This document shows positions 26,501-41,500 of a stretch of 64,000 nt of DNA, piece by piece. Origin of the DNA: Diphasiastrum complanatum. Taxonomy: Eukaryota; Streptophyta; Lycopodiopsida; Lycopodiales; Lycopodiaceae. Where the stretch lies: NCBI GenBank assembly GCA_029204225.1, contig CM055109.1, forward strand, positions 34,161,098 to 34,225,097, written 5' to 3'. How positions within the stretch are numbered: the first letter of the stretch is position 1; every line of letters starts with the position of its first letter. The position numbers were made by a program, and so were the translations under genes. A model generated the notes under the pieces. That model searched no databases. It saw nothing but the letters and a program-made list of their open reading frames with translations, and had not been told where the DNA came from.

Positions 26501-29500
26501 AAAAACTTAGTAAAGGGACATATACATAGGTCACACATTGATACGCTAACATCCTTAAGGCCTCAATAATTCATTTTTTAAGCACTTGTTAAATGAATGC
26601 TCCAATATAATGTCATTTTGTCACCACTTTAGTAAGTTGCTTGTACTTGGTCACTTAGTAGTGTAAGAAACTATTTGGAAAGGCACCCAACTCCAAGTGG
26701 CTCTTGAATAGCATAAGTAGGCTTGTATGCATTCCATTGTTGACTAAGCATAATGAGTTAGAGAATTGGGTCACTAAGCTTGAAACATTTTTCTCTCTCT
26801 TTCCTAAGTCCGATCTTTAGTGTGTCCAGCCTGCCGTGTTCCTTGTCGGTCTGCACTTTCCACTCGTGTTCCTCCTGCTGAGTTTGCTAAGATGCATGAT
26901 AAGCGCTGATGTTTCATTGTAGGATTCCTTATCACTTTACACAAGCTTGTCCATAGCGGCCTGCTACTGCTATTGCCATCCATTTTTTATGATGCTGATT
27001 ACTTTGTGGTTCCTTACTCTTACATTCACATTTTAAAGGATCTTTTGAGACTCCCATTCCTCTTGATGAGATAGCTCCTTCTCCCACAACGGAGTGTCTT
27101 GCTTAGCTTGCTTATGCCACATGGGCAAGCAAGCCTGACCAGATATGCTTACATGTCCGCGTCTTTGGAGGAAGTTTACTGCTCGAGTGGACACTGGTAG
27201 CATACATTCATTTGTCAGCTCTCACATCCTTTCTAGGATACACGTCTCACCTATTCCAGCACCTCAGACTTTACGCATGGAGGTAGCTAGCTCTCACACT
27301 TTTTCAAGCGCTCAACTCCTTTTTGCCATTATCAGTTTGGTGGTTTTCATTGGTGAGGCAGATTTTCACGTCATGCCAATTGAGCAGTATGACGTTATCC
27401 TTGGTGCAGATTGTTATCCTTCTTTGGGCACCATACCATGTCTTTGGATCTTCAGCAACAGACTCTCACATTTACGCATGATGGCAGCCCATATACATTG
27501 ACAGGCCAGAGGATTACTAGCTCATTTCTGGTAAGTCGTTCATTCATAGCTTGCCCAAGGCTCATTGTGTGGCTCTTCTATTTTTTTAGGAGTTCCAGCC
27601 TGATCCAATTCCTACACCTGTGCTAGTTCCTTAAGTGATTTCTGATGTTTTTCATGAGTCTTCATTTGTCTTTTATACACTAACTTCATTGCCACCACTA
27701 CGAGATGTGACTCACCATATTGACTTGATTCCTAGGTATACTGCTCCCTCTCGTGCTCCTCATTGTTTGTCTATATTTGAACATGCTGAAGTTGAATGTC
27801 AAGTCCAAGCCCTTTTGTAGCAACTTTTGCTGCAAGGCCTTATATTTCCCCGTCATAGTCCTTTTGGTGTCCCTGTCCTCCTTGTTGATAAGAAAGATGG
27901 TACCACAAGACTTTCCATTGAGCCTCAATAAACTCACCATCTGTAAGCACGTTTTTGTTTTTCATGATGAGCATAAGATTGCTTTTAGTACCCATTTTGG
28001 CTTGTATGAGTTTCAGGTTCTTTCTTGTGGTGCTACCGATGGTCCCCCTAGGCCTTAGCATACCATGAGTCATCTTTTTTGTTCTTTATTAGGTGTTATT
28101 TCTTTATTTATTGTGATGACATTGTTTTTAGTGTTCCTTTGCATGACGATATCATCCATTTACATTCTGTTTTTCATATGCTTGTTACCATGTTTTCTAT
28201 GCCAAGCAATCTGGGTGTTCCTTTGCAGTTACTAAGATTTCTTTCCTTCAATTTGTTATTTCTAATGGTCATATCGGCCGCCTCAATCCTCATAAGGTTC
28301 AAGCAATTTTTTGCGTGGCTTGGTCCTTACTAATGTTCACGCTCTTCATTTACAATGTCCCGTTCCCCATTTTTCTTCTATTGTTGCTCCATTGCATCGA
28401 TTGCTTAAGAAAAAGTTTTGTTTGTGTGGTCTTATGAGTGTCAGATTGTTTTTGATACCCTTAAGTCTCTTTTAGTTTTTTCTCCTCTTATGTGTATTTT
28501 GTAAACCTCTTGCTGTCAAAATTGACGCTAGTTATGTTGGCTTAGGACTTGTTTTACATCAAGCGACATGTGTTATTGCTTATGAGTCTTGTTGTTTACA
28601 TTCTTACGAGCAATGTTATTCCAGTCATGAGAAAGAATTGCTTGCTATCATATATGCTCTTAAGAAATAGCATCATTATCTTTATCTCATCAGATCACTA
28701 GTCTATTCGTTATCTGTTTACTCAAAAAGATTTTAGTGACCGTCGATATTGTTGGCTCCGCACAAGGTTTATAGACTTTCACTTTTGATATTTATCATAA
28801 ACATTGTGCATTTAATGTTGTTGCTGACGCTTTGTCTCGGTTCCCTGCATTGACCATAGCATTGTCATTTTTAATCCTCAGTGGTTCAATCTCCTTCCTT
28901 CAATGTACCCCTAGTATCTTGATTCTTGTGCTTCCGGCTATCATTGGTGTGGCCTTTTCTTTGCAGTCCATCATGTTTAGTAGCCAAGCAATTTCTTGTA
29001 TTAGGTCCACTGAAGAGGATGCACCTTAAGCACAAGGTGTTGAGGTTGTGAATTCTCACTCATTTTAGAGCACTCAGATGCCTCAAGGTATACATCCCTG
29101 ATTGGGGACTTTATAGGATAGGTGGATCTCTATATTATGCCTATTCAAAATTATAATATTACCCTTGTGCTGATTGGTTTACGTCATTGGGTGAAGTTAC
29201 CTTAAGTAACCTATTGCCAAAACCCTTTGTTCCTTGTCACACTCTTCCTACTGCCCTTTGACTTGCTTGTATCTTTCACCATTTTTAATTGGAGTTTGAC
29301 GAGATATGTGATAAGCGTTTGTGTTGTGGATGCAAGAGTCCTGATCATATAGCCCCAAATTCTTTACTGCCTCATTTGCTACTACGTCCATTTACTTTCA
29401 TGAAGGTGAGGATTTTGATATTTCTAACATTGATATCCAGATTTTTTATGATCCTCTTGACTTGAGCCTTGCTGATCTTGCTCTTGATGAGTGTTACGGT

Positions 29501-32500
29501 CAACTTGCATATGCTACTTGGGCTAGTAACCCTGGTCTCTACCTATGCTTTATTGGTTGCGTTATTATTGCTTTGGTTGGGTGGAACTCACTCTTTTTTG
29601 AGTAATCATATATCCTGTATTTGACCTACACTTATTATCATAACCCTAAATGGTTTGGACCATTAGGGGGTACCTTGGACATAAGGGATAGGACCTAATT
29701 TGGGTAATTACCGTAGACGGCCATGTGGACTGATGACCGCATGCATGCAGCACTAGCATGAGTATTGCACACATGCCTTGGGTGTGGATGTGCACACACT
29801 ATGGTTTTGCATGGACTAACTATTATGAGGAAAGGGTCTTTCCACATGTAGTACACATGCATGGGAGGTTCGCATGATCAGTTAGATTGCTTCCATGTTG
29901 ATTTCGTGCATGCGTAAGTAGGGTGATCTCTCTACATAAACACCCCACCGGTGTCTGTGGGAATCATTAAGAGTCTTTCGGCCGTATGCTGTTGATTTGG
30001 AAGTGCTTATATCGATTGGATTTCCTTATCTCCTCATTGCTAGGGGCTAGATCCGTATCGATCTAGGATTTGGATGGGAAGGTTTGGTCTATTGCATTCT
30101 ATCTCCTACTCTACGATACTCTAGTTTGGTTTTGATCTTCTTGGGCATCTCATTGTTATCAGAGCCTTGACCCAAACCGTGGAGGTGTTAACTACAAGCA
30201 AGTCGGTCGGAATCAACAATTTTGGAGAGATAGTGAAGTTTAATAAGTTTTATTTTTTTGGAAGGGGGATTGGAGAAGGGACTTGGATTTTCTAGCAATT
30301 TGAAAAAATTTTGTTCAAAAAACTCGGAAGTGGTTGAACCAAGTGATGGGAAGTTGTGAACGATGGTTTTTTTTTTTTTTTTTGATCTTGTCGTTTAGAA
30401 TTTTTTTCTTTGCTATTGCTTACATTGTAATTTTTGTCTTTGGGCCGTACTTCCACGCAAGTAATGTTCGTAAATGTTGTTCGGTGGCATATATGGGTGA
30501 TATCAAACAAGTTCTTTTGGGGACATATACCGTCGCTAGCACGAAGTGTTGGAAGCCTAGCTTCATCACCTCCTAGGCATTGCTCGAATTCATCGAAGTA
30601 ATAAGCATCAGCGAACAAGAAATTTAAACAACCGGGAACCATAGAATCTTTGATTAATCGATGGTCAAGTTATTTTGATTTACATAATATTTCTGCGTAG
30701 AAGAGGATTTCTTTGATCTTGATTTATTTGGTGGGTAAAGCTATGTTTGGGTGGCGGGATCTCGAACCAAAACCAAAGTCATGGGGCGAATTTCAGGCAG
30801 TTTTTCTGAGAACTTTTATGACGGTGGATGAATGGGATTTGTGGCAAAAATTTATTGGGTTAACCGGGGGGGTGGGGGGGGGGGGTGCTAAAGATTGGGA
30901 TACGTATATTCAAGAATTTATGGGCTTGTTGATTGAGCTTGATTTCACTGTTTTCTTCCGTAGATTGATTCTTGATTACTCAAAGATAGCTACACCTCTT
31001 AACGGTTTGTTGAAAGGTGTCAAAACTCGAAAAGGATCCATATAAAACTTACGTTGTGAAAGTGAATGCTATTAATTTTGCTATTGGTGCAGTTCTACTT
31101 CAAGAGGGGAGGCCTACTGCCTTTCAGAGTAAAAAATTATCTAATGCGCAAACTTGCTATACCACTAAAGAAATAGAACTATTTGCGGGTGTGCATGTGT
31201 TAAAGACTTGGAGACGCTACTTATATGGAAGTAAATTTATAGTGTGCTCAAATCACCAGCCATTGAAATATTTCTGTAATCACAAAGACTTGAGAGGTTG
31301 TAAAGCTTGATGGACTAAGTTAATGTAGGAGTATATCATGTATACATGTCAATAATGCGGTAGAGCACAAGACAATAGCGGATGAAACCGCGTGCCCTAC
31401 GAAGCTTATACAATCTGTAAAGGAATAAAACCTTATTGCTAACAATCAAGAATCAATGCAGCGTCATCCTCAATAGCAGCACGTAATAAACTGACATGGA
31501 ATACATCACAGGCGCGTGTGGAAGCAGGAAGCTGTAAGCGATATGTAACTGGACTAAGAACCTCCAAAACGCGATAAGGCCCATAATAACGTGGTGCAAG
31601 CTTCTCAGTAGAAGCATGGCCCTGGACAAAATGATGACGTGCAAACCTTAGGCGTAGATAAACCATATCTCCAAGCTGAAACTCAACATGGCGGCGATGA
31701 CGATCAACTGAGGTCTGATAACGCTGCTGAACATGCTGTAAATGAGAACTGGCCCGGGTAATAAGCTCTCGAGCACCAAGGTATAGCCCGAGAAGGTAGA
31801 ACAATCCATCATAGGATACACCAAAAACGGATGGAGAATCGGATGACCCATCGGAACTGGCCGCAAGTGCAATCTCAAAGTACACACCAGGCGCACAAGT
31901 GAGGAATAGAAGAAATGCACTGGAACGAGAAACAGGATCCGCAACATCAGTAGCAAGCATCGGAGCAATATCCATGTGTAGCTGGGAATAAGTATCAAAG
32001 CACATATGAGCAACACTGAAGTATATGGCGGCAACATCCCCAAAAACTATCCAAGAGAGGAGAAGGAATTCTCTCAAGGTACCCTGATGGTCTCGGAACA
32101 CCAGAACAAAGTGGCTACTCAGCATCGGAGACCAAGCGATATGGAGCAACCTGAAGATCACCCAGACAAACAGTAGTTGGAACGGAGGCAATAACCCAAG
32201 CCAACAGGATATGCCAAGCCTGACAATGGGCAACAATCCAAGGAACAGATAGAGAGCCACATGCATAATCATAGAGATATCCGCACCATAGGCGATCAGT
32301 AATATGGAAAAACCAGCACCAATCAACAGGTCCAAATGAAACCAAGCTATATGTAATAACCAGGAATGCCATATATCCATAGCTGAAAATGAAGCAGTAG
32401 TGTAAGCAATAGGTCCAAATGAAATCCAAGCGATACGTAATAACCAGGAATGCCAAATATCAAGAGGTAAAAAGGAATCAGTCGCATGAACCCAAAAGTG

Positions 32501-35500
32501 TATACCATCGACATGGACTGCAGCAAACCTATATGTAGAAACACCAGGAGACGGAAGGATGTCCGTGTACTCATCTAGAATAAATACCCTAGATAAGTAA
32601 TAGTGAACATCTGGCAAATGTCCTCGAATGAAAAATGTGTAACAGTAAGGGCCAAAGGCGCATGAATCATGTTAGGAACCGTAGAAATATCATGAGGCAG
32701 ATCACAAACCTCAAGCAGAGATCCATGGAGTAAAGCGAAAGAAGATACAACCTGGTCACCAATAGCGAGGGAACCATCAAACGTGGACCCATGAAGAACC
32801 CCATAGAAATCAGCAGGAACATTGGCCATAACAGACTCAAGAGATGGAGATATAGAGACCAATGGAGAAGATACTGCACCAACCACTGAACTAGGAGGGC
32901 AATCTGAAGTATGCGCAAAAGCAATAGTAGAAATACCACCAAGGTATACGGCCTCAATATCAATGAAACCAGGAATGACCAACGAATACGATATCTGTGA
33001 ATCAAGGCATATAGGCGCAAGGCACACAGCAACAACCTGTAAATCCGAAGCAGCATCAACCTGAGGAAGAGGACTTACGGATGGTGAAAGTGAACCAGCA
33101 ACTGATGTACTCTGAATGGAAAGAAAAGCTGCATCGTCAGCCTTTGGCAGGCTACGCATAAACTGCTTTCCGGTAACCAACTGGAAGTCTCCCTGAGAAT
33201 CAATGCCAACAAGTGAGTGTGTAACTGCATCAAGTACAAATGTCAATGTCTACTGTGTCAAGTCCAGTGTAACGGCTCCAAGAGATGCAAACCAATCAGC
33301 ACCAAGGATAAGATCATAACGCTCCATAGGAATAATGTAAAGTGCCTGTCCAGAAAAATCTCCAATGCGGTATGGTAAACGCTGAACATCTGAGAACTAG
33401 GAAAAGAATGGGAACTGGCAACCTCAACTGTGAGAGGCTGTGAAGCAGGAATAGGTGAAGCACGTATCCAACGAGTGATATAACTGCTAATAAAAGAATA
33501 GTGCTGCCAGTATCAACTAAAGCAATATACTCACGACCTGTAATACGTACACGTATCCGAATGGAGTGAGGACCAGGACGCCCTGTCCAAGTAGCATAGG
33601 CAAGCTAAGCATGGAAAGTAGCAGGAAGTAAATCAGTGGAAGGCTCAGAGGACAGGTCAGGCTCATCAGAAATATGAATGTAGATATCGGAATCATCTGG
33701 AGTAGTGCCCTCATGGTAAAAAACAGCAGTAGTAGTAGGGAGAGGCTGACGACAATCACGGGCAAAATGGTCAAGAGACGTGTAACGTCGGACAAAAGCA
33801 GGTCGAGGAGACGAAGGGACAATGGAGAGAGCTGCAACAGAAGGGGCAGGTGTAGGGGTGGACGCAGCGGGAAAAGATGAAGTAGAAGGACGGGGTCGGG
33901 AGAAGCGGGAAGGAAGGGTGTCAGAGTACTTATGCTGTAAAGTACTGGCAAGAGACATCGCCTCAACAAGTGTGGGAGGACGGAAGTAAGAAACATCATA
34001 ACGTAAAGCACCACGAAGCCCAGCAATGTAACGAGAAATAAGCTGAGTGGGCTGTAGATTTGTGAAAAGATAAGAAAGCTCCATAAACTGATCTGTATAA
34101 GAAGCAAGATCACTGGTCTGAGTGAGACTACGGAATGCATCACGTTGGCGGTCGAGCCACTGAGGATCAATCAGAGCATGACGGAGGTCATGTCGAAAAG
34201 TATGCCATACATGGAGCCCTTCCCGATCAGGATCAGCTCTATAAACTTGCCACCAAGTGGCGGCGCGTCCATCTAAATGTAAAGCAGCCAACTGGATCTT
34301 CTGAGGATCAGTCTTAGGGTAGATCTGAAAATATGTGTCAAGCTTAGCAAACCAATTCTCTAATAAGTTCCCGTTAGAGGAACCGAAATAGGTAGCAAGC
34401 TGTACCCTATCACGAAAGTTTCGAGCAAAGTGTGGCTCAGGAAGTGGGGGACGTGAAAAGAAACCAGGAGATGGGTTAGGTGGAATGAACGGTCCACCAC
34501 CAGGCTGACTAGCAGAGGAAGATGGAAATCCAAATGGAGGGGGAGTCCCAAATGAAGGAAAAACAGGAGCTTTACCAGGACCATGAGGCTGTAAAGAATC
34601 AATCTGTGATTGGATAGTAGCAAAGCCGGTCATAACGGTATCGAAGCGAAGAACGAGGCCAGAAAGGGTCTCATCCATGCGACGAAACTGATCGGATAAG
34701 GTTTCCTGAGTAGTCTCACTCGGGGTAGGTGAATGTGCCTTAATGATAGTGGAAGGAATAGACGAAAACTTGAGAGAGCGGACACTTGTCGTCACCCCAA
34801 ATTAGTCTATTAAAACCACTATTATCACAACTAAGAAAGGACAACAATTAGCAAATGAAAAAAGTGAAAATGAAGGCTGTGAAAATGCGCTGGACAGCCA
34901 GGAGGCAAGTGACAAATTGGAATATCAAACGGAGTCGGAATTTCGTGAAATTTGGTTGAGGATGGGCGATGGACAGCCTGCAAACAAGGTGTGAAATATG
35001 GCTGCAAACGGAGACAAAAACAGACGAAAGTGACAGGTATGAAGCGGTTGGACAACCTGCCAACAAAAGTGAAAAGAGGGCTGAAAATGGAAGGAGGAAT
35101 GGACGAAAGAGACGAGGGAATTGGGCGTTGGAGAGCCTGCAAACAAGCTGGAAATGGGTGATGGAGGGATGAAACTTAGGCGCCGGAAGTAATCTGCTCA
35201 AATTTTTTTTTTTCCCGGACTCCAAATTTAGCGGAAGTACTTCTGCTAACCATCTGCTAAAGCTCCGCCAAGGAAAATGATGGGAGCTGGTCCTCCTCCA
35301 AATTGTGCTGAATGTTGCTGAAGCAAAGAGACGAAAGCCCTCAGCAAAGAGAGAAAAATCAGCAAGGAAAATGGGCACCCAAGCAGAAAATCAGATCTGA
35401 AATTCAGCAATCAGGAAAGTGCTCTGATACCAAGTTACGAATAGAGCCACAACTGATCTAGAGCTAAGCTATGAAAGCATCACATAAGCAAGACTTAAGC

Positions 35501-38500
35501 TATGAAAGCAGCACATAAGCAAGACTTAACCCTAGAAAGCAGGAAAGAGAGAGATTAAGGAGACTAAAGAGAGATCAATATCATCAGTTGAATAACAAAT
35601 GACACAGTTTCCCTACTTATAGCCAAGAGGAAGCTCTAAAAGGAAGCTTCTGGTGGCTAGGGCCCAACTGGGAGGGAAAATAGTGCGCCCTCCAAGAAGG
35701 CCCCCACTCTCCAATAATATGTCCAAATGGCCTAATAATGAATAATAAGGCCAAAGGCCAACCATATAGTCTAAGTGTCACTAATGAATAAAAAGGGGCC
35801 CAAGGCTTGCTTATGCATAAAATAAAGTAAATGTAAATGGACGCGGCGAATGTAATGAGCCGAGTCCATAACTCTCTGTGAACAAGATTCTCATTTTGGA
35901 CCTATTTGTTAAAGGGTTATGATAGGCTCTCAATCGGGAATTGATGTACAAGGTGATCAGTTGGATGTGAAAGATAGGAACGTAGTGGAAGACTTTAACA
36001 TTCATAGTGGACTTTTGTTCAGAAGGGGAAAGGTATGTGTACCCGGACTAGAGGTTGTAAAGAGAAAACTATTGTTTGAATGTCATGACGCACCTTGTGC
36101 TGGACATCTAGGTATACATTGTATGTTAGATTTGGTACGAAGGGATTTGTATTGGCCAAAGTTAAAACCTTCGTAGAATCTTATGTGTTAGGTTGTGACT
36201 AGTGATAGCATAATGAAGCTAAAAGCTTAAAGGCTGGGGGTTTGTTGCATCCATTAGATATTCCTACTAAACAGTGGGATAGTATATCAATAGGTTTTGT
36301 AGTTGGTTTAACGTATACGAAGTTTATGGGTCAGTTTTGGATAGCAGTATTTAATAAGTTAGAGACTTCCTTGAACATGGATTCAACTAATCATCTGGAA
36401 TTTGATGGTCAGACAGAAAGAAAATCAAAAGATGGAACAAATGTGTCATAGCCCTAATGGGGGTTTGGACCATTAGGATAATCTGGATAATAGTCAAGTA
36501 GGACCATGGGGTCACACCCGCATGCGATATTAGCTTGTGTGTTGCATCCTAGTATGGGATAGGATGTACTTCTCCGCAAACTGCCAGGTGCCGGTTACCC
36601 ACAAGGAACCGAACGTCACACGAACCACCCTATTGCAGGATCGAATCCAGATCCACCCTCCCGCCCTGACCCGTGATTTGTGACAAGCGAGATCCGACCT
36701 CCAACCCTGCCAACATCCCATACCACTGCCAAGGCCTTCGGCTAAGCTAGCACTCATTCTGGCTATGCACAAGCGCTTAGATCTCCTCTCCTTGTATACC
36801 TCCAAGGTAGGAGTCTCCAAGACTAGCACACATCCTAGATCATGACACGTGGCAACCATGCAGGTCCATGAGTCATTGGTCAAGTCAACAAGAGCAGTCG
36901 ACGTTCAGCTTCAAATTGGGTTTGGGACCCAAGGGAGTTGGGTCCCTAACATTCCCTCCCCCTTAAAAGACTCCTCTTCTGAGGAAGGAAATCTGGGAAT
37001 CTCAGTCTAAGGTCTCGGTTTTTTTCCCAATTATCCTCGTCTTCGAAGCTACCTTTCCAGCGCACCAAGTACTCAGTTACCTGCCGGTTTTTGAGCCCAT
37101 GTGACGGACATTAACAATGGCTTGTGGTTTAGAAGGCACAAAGGATGACAGGTCCTCAAGCGAAACTAGCTTATCCTGCATAATCAATTCATCCTTTCCA
37201 CTGAGTCGTTCCTTTAGACTGAGTGAACTTTGATTCCCTGAGGAAGGTCTAGTTGATATGCATTTCGATTGAGTTTCTTTACAATCTGAAAAGGCCCAGC
37301 ATAACGAGGCGATAACTTAGGACATTGTCTAGTCTTTAGTACCTTAGAGTCTTTTGGGACTTTAAGATACACCCAATACCCTTCCGCATAAAACCCTAGG
37401 TTGTCGCTTTTGATTAGCGTAAAATTGGGCTCTATCTTAATTCGTTTTTACGTCATCACGAGCAACAAGCAACATTTCTTACATATCATGCAGGAAGTCA
37501 ACCGCCGCTTTTACCTTGAGGCTTTTGAGGCCAACGCAGATTGGAGCTCTAGGCTGAAAAGCATACATCAGATTGAATGGACTAAAACCCGTCACATCAT
37601 GTTTTGCACTGTTATACACAAACTCAATCATTGGAAGGTACCTTTCCCAATCCAACCGTCTCCGGGAAACATATGCACGAAGCATATCTTCCATAGACTA
37701 GTTTGTCCTTTCAGTCTGACCATCCGATTCAAGATGATCTAAAGACCCTAGACTTCAAGTGGTCTCGAATTTTTCAAAGATCGCTTCCAGAATTTGCTAG
37801 TGAACTTAGAATCCCGATCACTAACACCGTCATTCAGCAAACCAAACAACCTGAACAACTTTTCCACGAAAAGCTGAGCAAGTTCAGAAGCTTTGATAGA
37901 CGACCTGGTTGGAATGAATGTGCCATTTTGGTTAGTCTGTCAACTATAACCCAAATAGCATCATTTTGCTTCCCCGTCCGAGGTAGCCCAACCACAAAAT
38001 CCATGGAAATACTTTCCCAATTTCTTTCGTGAATTTCCAAAGGAAGTAACAAACCAGTTGCCTTAGGTCTTTCAGATTTATTTACTTGGCATTGTCCACA
38101 TTTGCGAACATATGCCTCCAGTTGATAGATTTGGCCAATAAAAGTTCCTTCTTATTAGGTCAAGTGTTCTTTGTGAGCCAGGGTGCCTTGCACATGGGCT
38201 GTCATGACATTCATGCAGGATTTGGGCCCAATATCATCATTTTCTGGCGCACACACTTTTCCATTCCGGAAAAGTAACCCATTCCTTATGGAGTAGTCTC
38301 TTAATATCTTGTCCTGAGGAGAAATTTTGGAATCCTGCATTCCAAGACCATTACTAGATCTAGAAGTACCTGCCAGGATGTCTAGCTAAATATGACCGAA
38401 GTACCTATGGGTCTTACACAAATCTCTTAAGCACAGATATAACTTAGAATAGATCTCAGAAAAGCTTAACGGATTACCCTCTCCAATCCGGCTTAAGGCA

Positions 38501-41500
38501 TCCACGACACTATTAGAAGTACCCCTCATAATGAAATTCTTGGAGCATTTCTAACCATCTGGCTTTACGATAAGGTCAACTGCATCGTTAATGTACTTTA
38601 ACGCTTGATCGTTAGTTACTATGGTAAATTTGTCTCCAAACTTTCAAAGCATGAATAATTGCAAAAAGTTCCTTATCATAGGTGGAATACCGCCTTTGAG
38701 TAGGATCTAACTTCTTGCTTTCAAAAGCAACTGGTCTACATCTTGATATAGGACCACGCCTATAGCATAGTCACTGGCATCCAGCACACACGACTTGTTA
38801 AGATTCACTATGTGTAACATAGGCACTGTAGACACACAATATTTGAGATTCTCAAAACTCTGATTCACCTCTTTAGTCCAAGTAACCGGGGGACTGCATT
38901 TACTGTGTCAGCTAATTTTTTTCGCCCCTTTGAGGACATTTGTCAAAGGTAATGCAATTATTGCATAAACCATGATAATTCTATGGGAAAAACCCCGTGA
39001 AGCCCAAATAGGACTTAACCTCTTGGATGGTTTGAGGAATTGGCCATTCACGAACCTGACGGACTTTATTTGGGTCAATTTCCAACCCATGGTTCAAAAT
39101 AACGTGACCGAGATAAACCAAACTCTTTTGGAAAAAACACATTTGGATTCCTTGGCAAAGAGCTTCTCTTGTCTAAGTAACTTTAAGACAGTCCTGAGAT
39201 GCTCCTCATGCTCTTCCAATGTCTTACTATAGATGAGAATATAATCTAAGTAAACTATGATGAATTTTCCCAAATATGGACGATGAAGATCATTCATCAT
39301 CTGCTGGAAAGTCGCAGGAGCATTTGTCAAGCTAAACTATAAAACCAGAAACTCATAATGGCCATACCTAGTCCTAAACCTGGTTTTTGCCATGTCCTCA
39401 CTTTTTATTCGAATGTAATGATACCCCGATCTCAAATCGATTTTGGTGAAGTACTTTGCACCATGCAACAGATCAACCAGTTCATCCATTTGAGGTAAGG
39501 GGTAACGGTTTTTTATTGTTAATTTATTTAAATTTTTAAAATCTACACACAGACGAGTGCCTCCGTCTTTCAACTAAAATAACCCCCCCCCCCCCCCCCC
39601 CCCCCTCCCCCCCCCCCAAGCCCGAGGGGACTGACTAGGCCTTACACTTAAGGTAATTTTGCAGTTGCCTATAAAGTTCATCCTCTTCAGTAGTACTCAT
39701 CCTGTAAGGATACAAAGGTACAGGCGAGCTACCAGGAAGGAGTTTAATACCATGGGCGACTCCCCTAGAGGGGGGAAGACCTTCAGGAAGCTGTTGTGGG
39801 AAAATGTCATGAAATTTTTGTCTAAGTCTCCTAAAGGTTTCACCTTCCGACAAATTTTCTTCTTTTAGGTTGTTAAACATTAATGCAAGTTGCATGTTAT
39901 AACTTTGTAAATTGCATTCCTCATGATAAATGAAATCTTTCAACCAACACATGCATGAATCACAATTGACAATATTCGTGCATTAAACCGTTTCTAAAGC
40001 AAAAAGCATATAAGGAAAAGAAATATCCACATTTCCATCCAATTAAATGAGTGAGCCGTTATGCAAGAACGACAAATTGTGAGTTACATAGTTTTTCTTT
40101 AACGACTCATTCCTCTCATAGAACCACTCCTTACCAAGTATCACATCTTCTTTATCTAGATTCATAATATGGAAGTCTAAGTTATTCTTATAGGCTTGTA
40201 TTTGAAATGGCAAATGAGGGACTATCTGGTCCCACACTTGGCTTTCTGCTCCCGTAACCAGCTTCACAGCATAGCGGTGGTCACTTTGCTTTGTTTCCAC
40301 CTTTAGCTTCTGCAACAAATTGGAGTTAATAAAGTTTTGTGTAGAACCATCATCAAATAAAACTATTGCGGCTTGGCCACCAACAACCCCCTTCATCCGA
40401 ATGAGGTCATGGGGACCAAAAACTGGCATGTTAAAACAACAATGCTCACACACTGAACTACTAGCAAAGGAAAGATCAATACTAGAAATGCTAGAGTTAC
40501 CTAGCGTCTTAAAAGATGCCCCTTTAGCTTGTCCCCTTTTCTTCGGGCATTCCTTTGCTACATGACCTGGTTCCATGCAATTATAGCACAAATTGTCGCT
40601 TCTGGCTTTTGCAAAGGTTTCTTGGTCCATCATAGGTCATTTCTTCGATTTACTAGGACCAGTAGATGCCTCCTTTGCCTTGTCCTTTCCTTTCTTTGAA
40701 AAGAACCGTTTCTTACCCTTTGCTTTGGGTTGAGCACCAGGCTCAGGCATAGTCACTATACGAATATCATCGTATATACGAGCGAAGTGAACCGCATCAT
40801 TGAGGGTAAGAGGCTGGTTCTTCCTAACCTCTAGCTGATAGTCTCTAGGCAAACCTAGAATAAAATGCAACTTAACCAACAGAGGATCTATTCTAGTAGC
40901 AAAACGAGAATATACCACTTGGTATTCTTGCAAATACTGATCAAGGGGCCAGTTCCCCATCTGTATCGTTGCATAGTGAGGATAAAAGTCGAAGTCATCC
41001 AAGATAGGAAGGAAGGCCGCCTTGAAGGCCTTACTCTTCCCACAACCTCGGTGCTTCAGGCTTACCTCTCAAAACTTGCCACCAGGTAAAAGCTTTACCT
41101 CACAAGTACATGGTAGCCAGGTTGATCTTGTTTTCGTCGGAAGAATCGTGCGCATGGAAAAGTGCAAATTCCACCGATCAATCCACGATGTGACCACTTC
41201 AGGGGCTCTGTCTTTCTTTTCCTCAGTAAAGATTTTAGGTGTAAACAAGGGCTGGTGCAGTAGTTGCCTTAACTGCGTTAGCTCCCTCAATTCCTGCTAA
41301 TCCTTTGCATCTCTTGCCTGCATATCAACAATCTGTTGCTGTAGATTGTTGATAGCCGACAACAAAGTATTGGAATCCAAGGTAGAAGCAGCTGCCATAG
41401 CTTTGGTAGGAGGAAGCAGGCTAAGTAGGACTAGGATCCATGCTACAAGTGTAAAGGAGGATAACCTAAGAGAAGAGAAGTGGAAGAAATCTCTCACACT

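Larger units (their letters stand above)
31437..35873 (-). mobile_element. Element A2: non-autonomous gypsy element with accessory ORF
   Basis: Minus strand: LTR (35437 to about 35873), primer site (35427-35436), leader, gag (33605-34795), protease remnant (about 33250-33600), an open stretch unlike pol (31800-33246), then an integrase C-terminal tail (31439-31800). RT, RNase H and the integrase core are absent, and no 3' LTR is seen. The gag and leader are about 95% identical by eye to A1. Confidence 0.8.
29637..36539 (+). mobile_element. Element D: + strand gypsy retrotransposon interrupted by A2
   Basis: 5' LTR 29637-30154, primer site 30155-30167 (ttatcagagcctt), gag and RT/RNase H remnants to 31430. 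Element A2 (31437-35873, minus) follows, then the integrase zinc-binding and core remnants (35880-36447) and the start of the 3' LTR (36448-36539: tgtcatagccctaatggggg against tatcataaccctaaatggtt). B1 truncates the 3' LTR. The matching ends show the two halves belong together. Confidence 0.75.
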
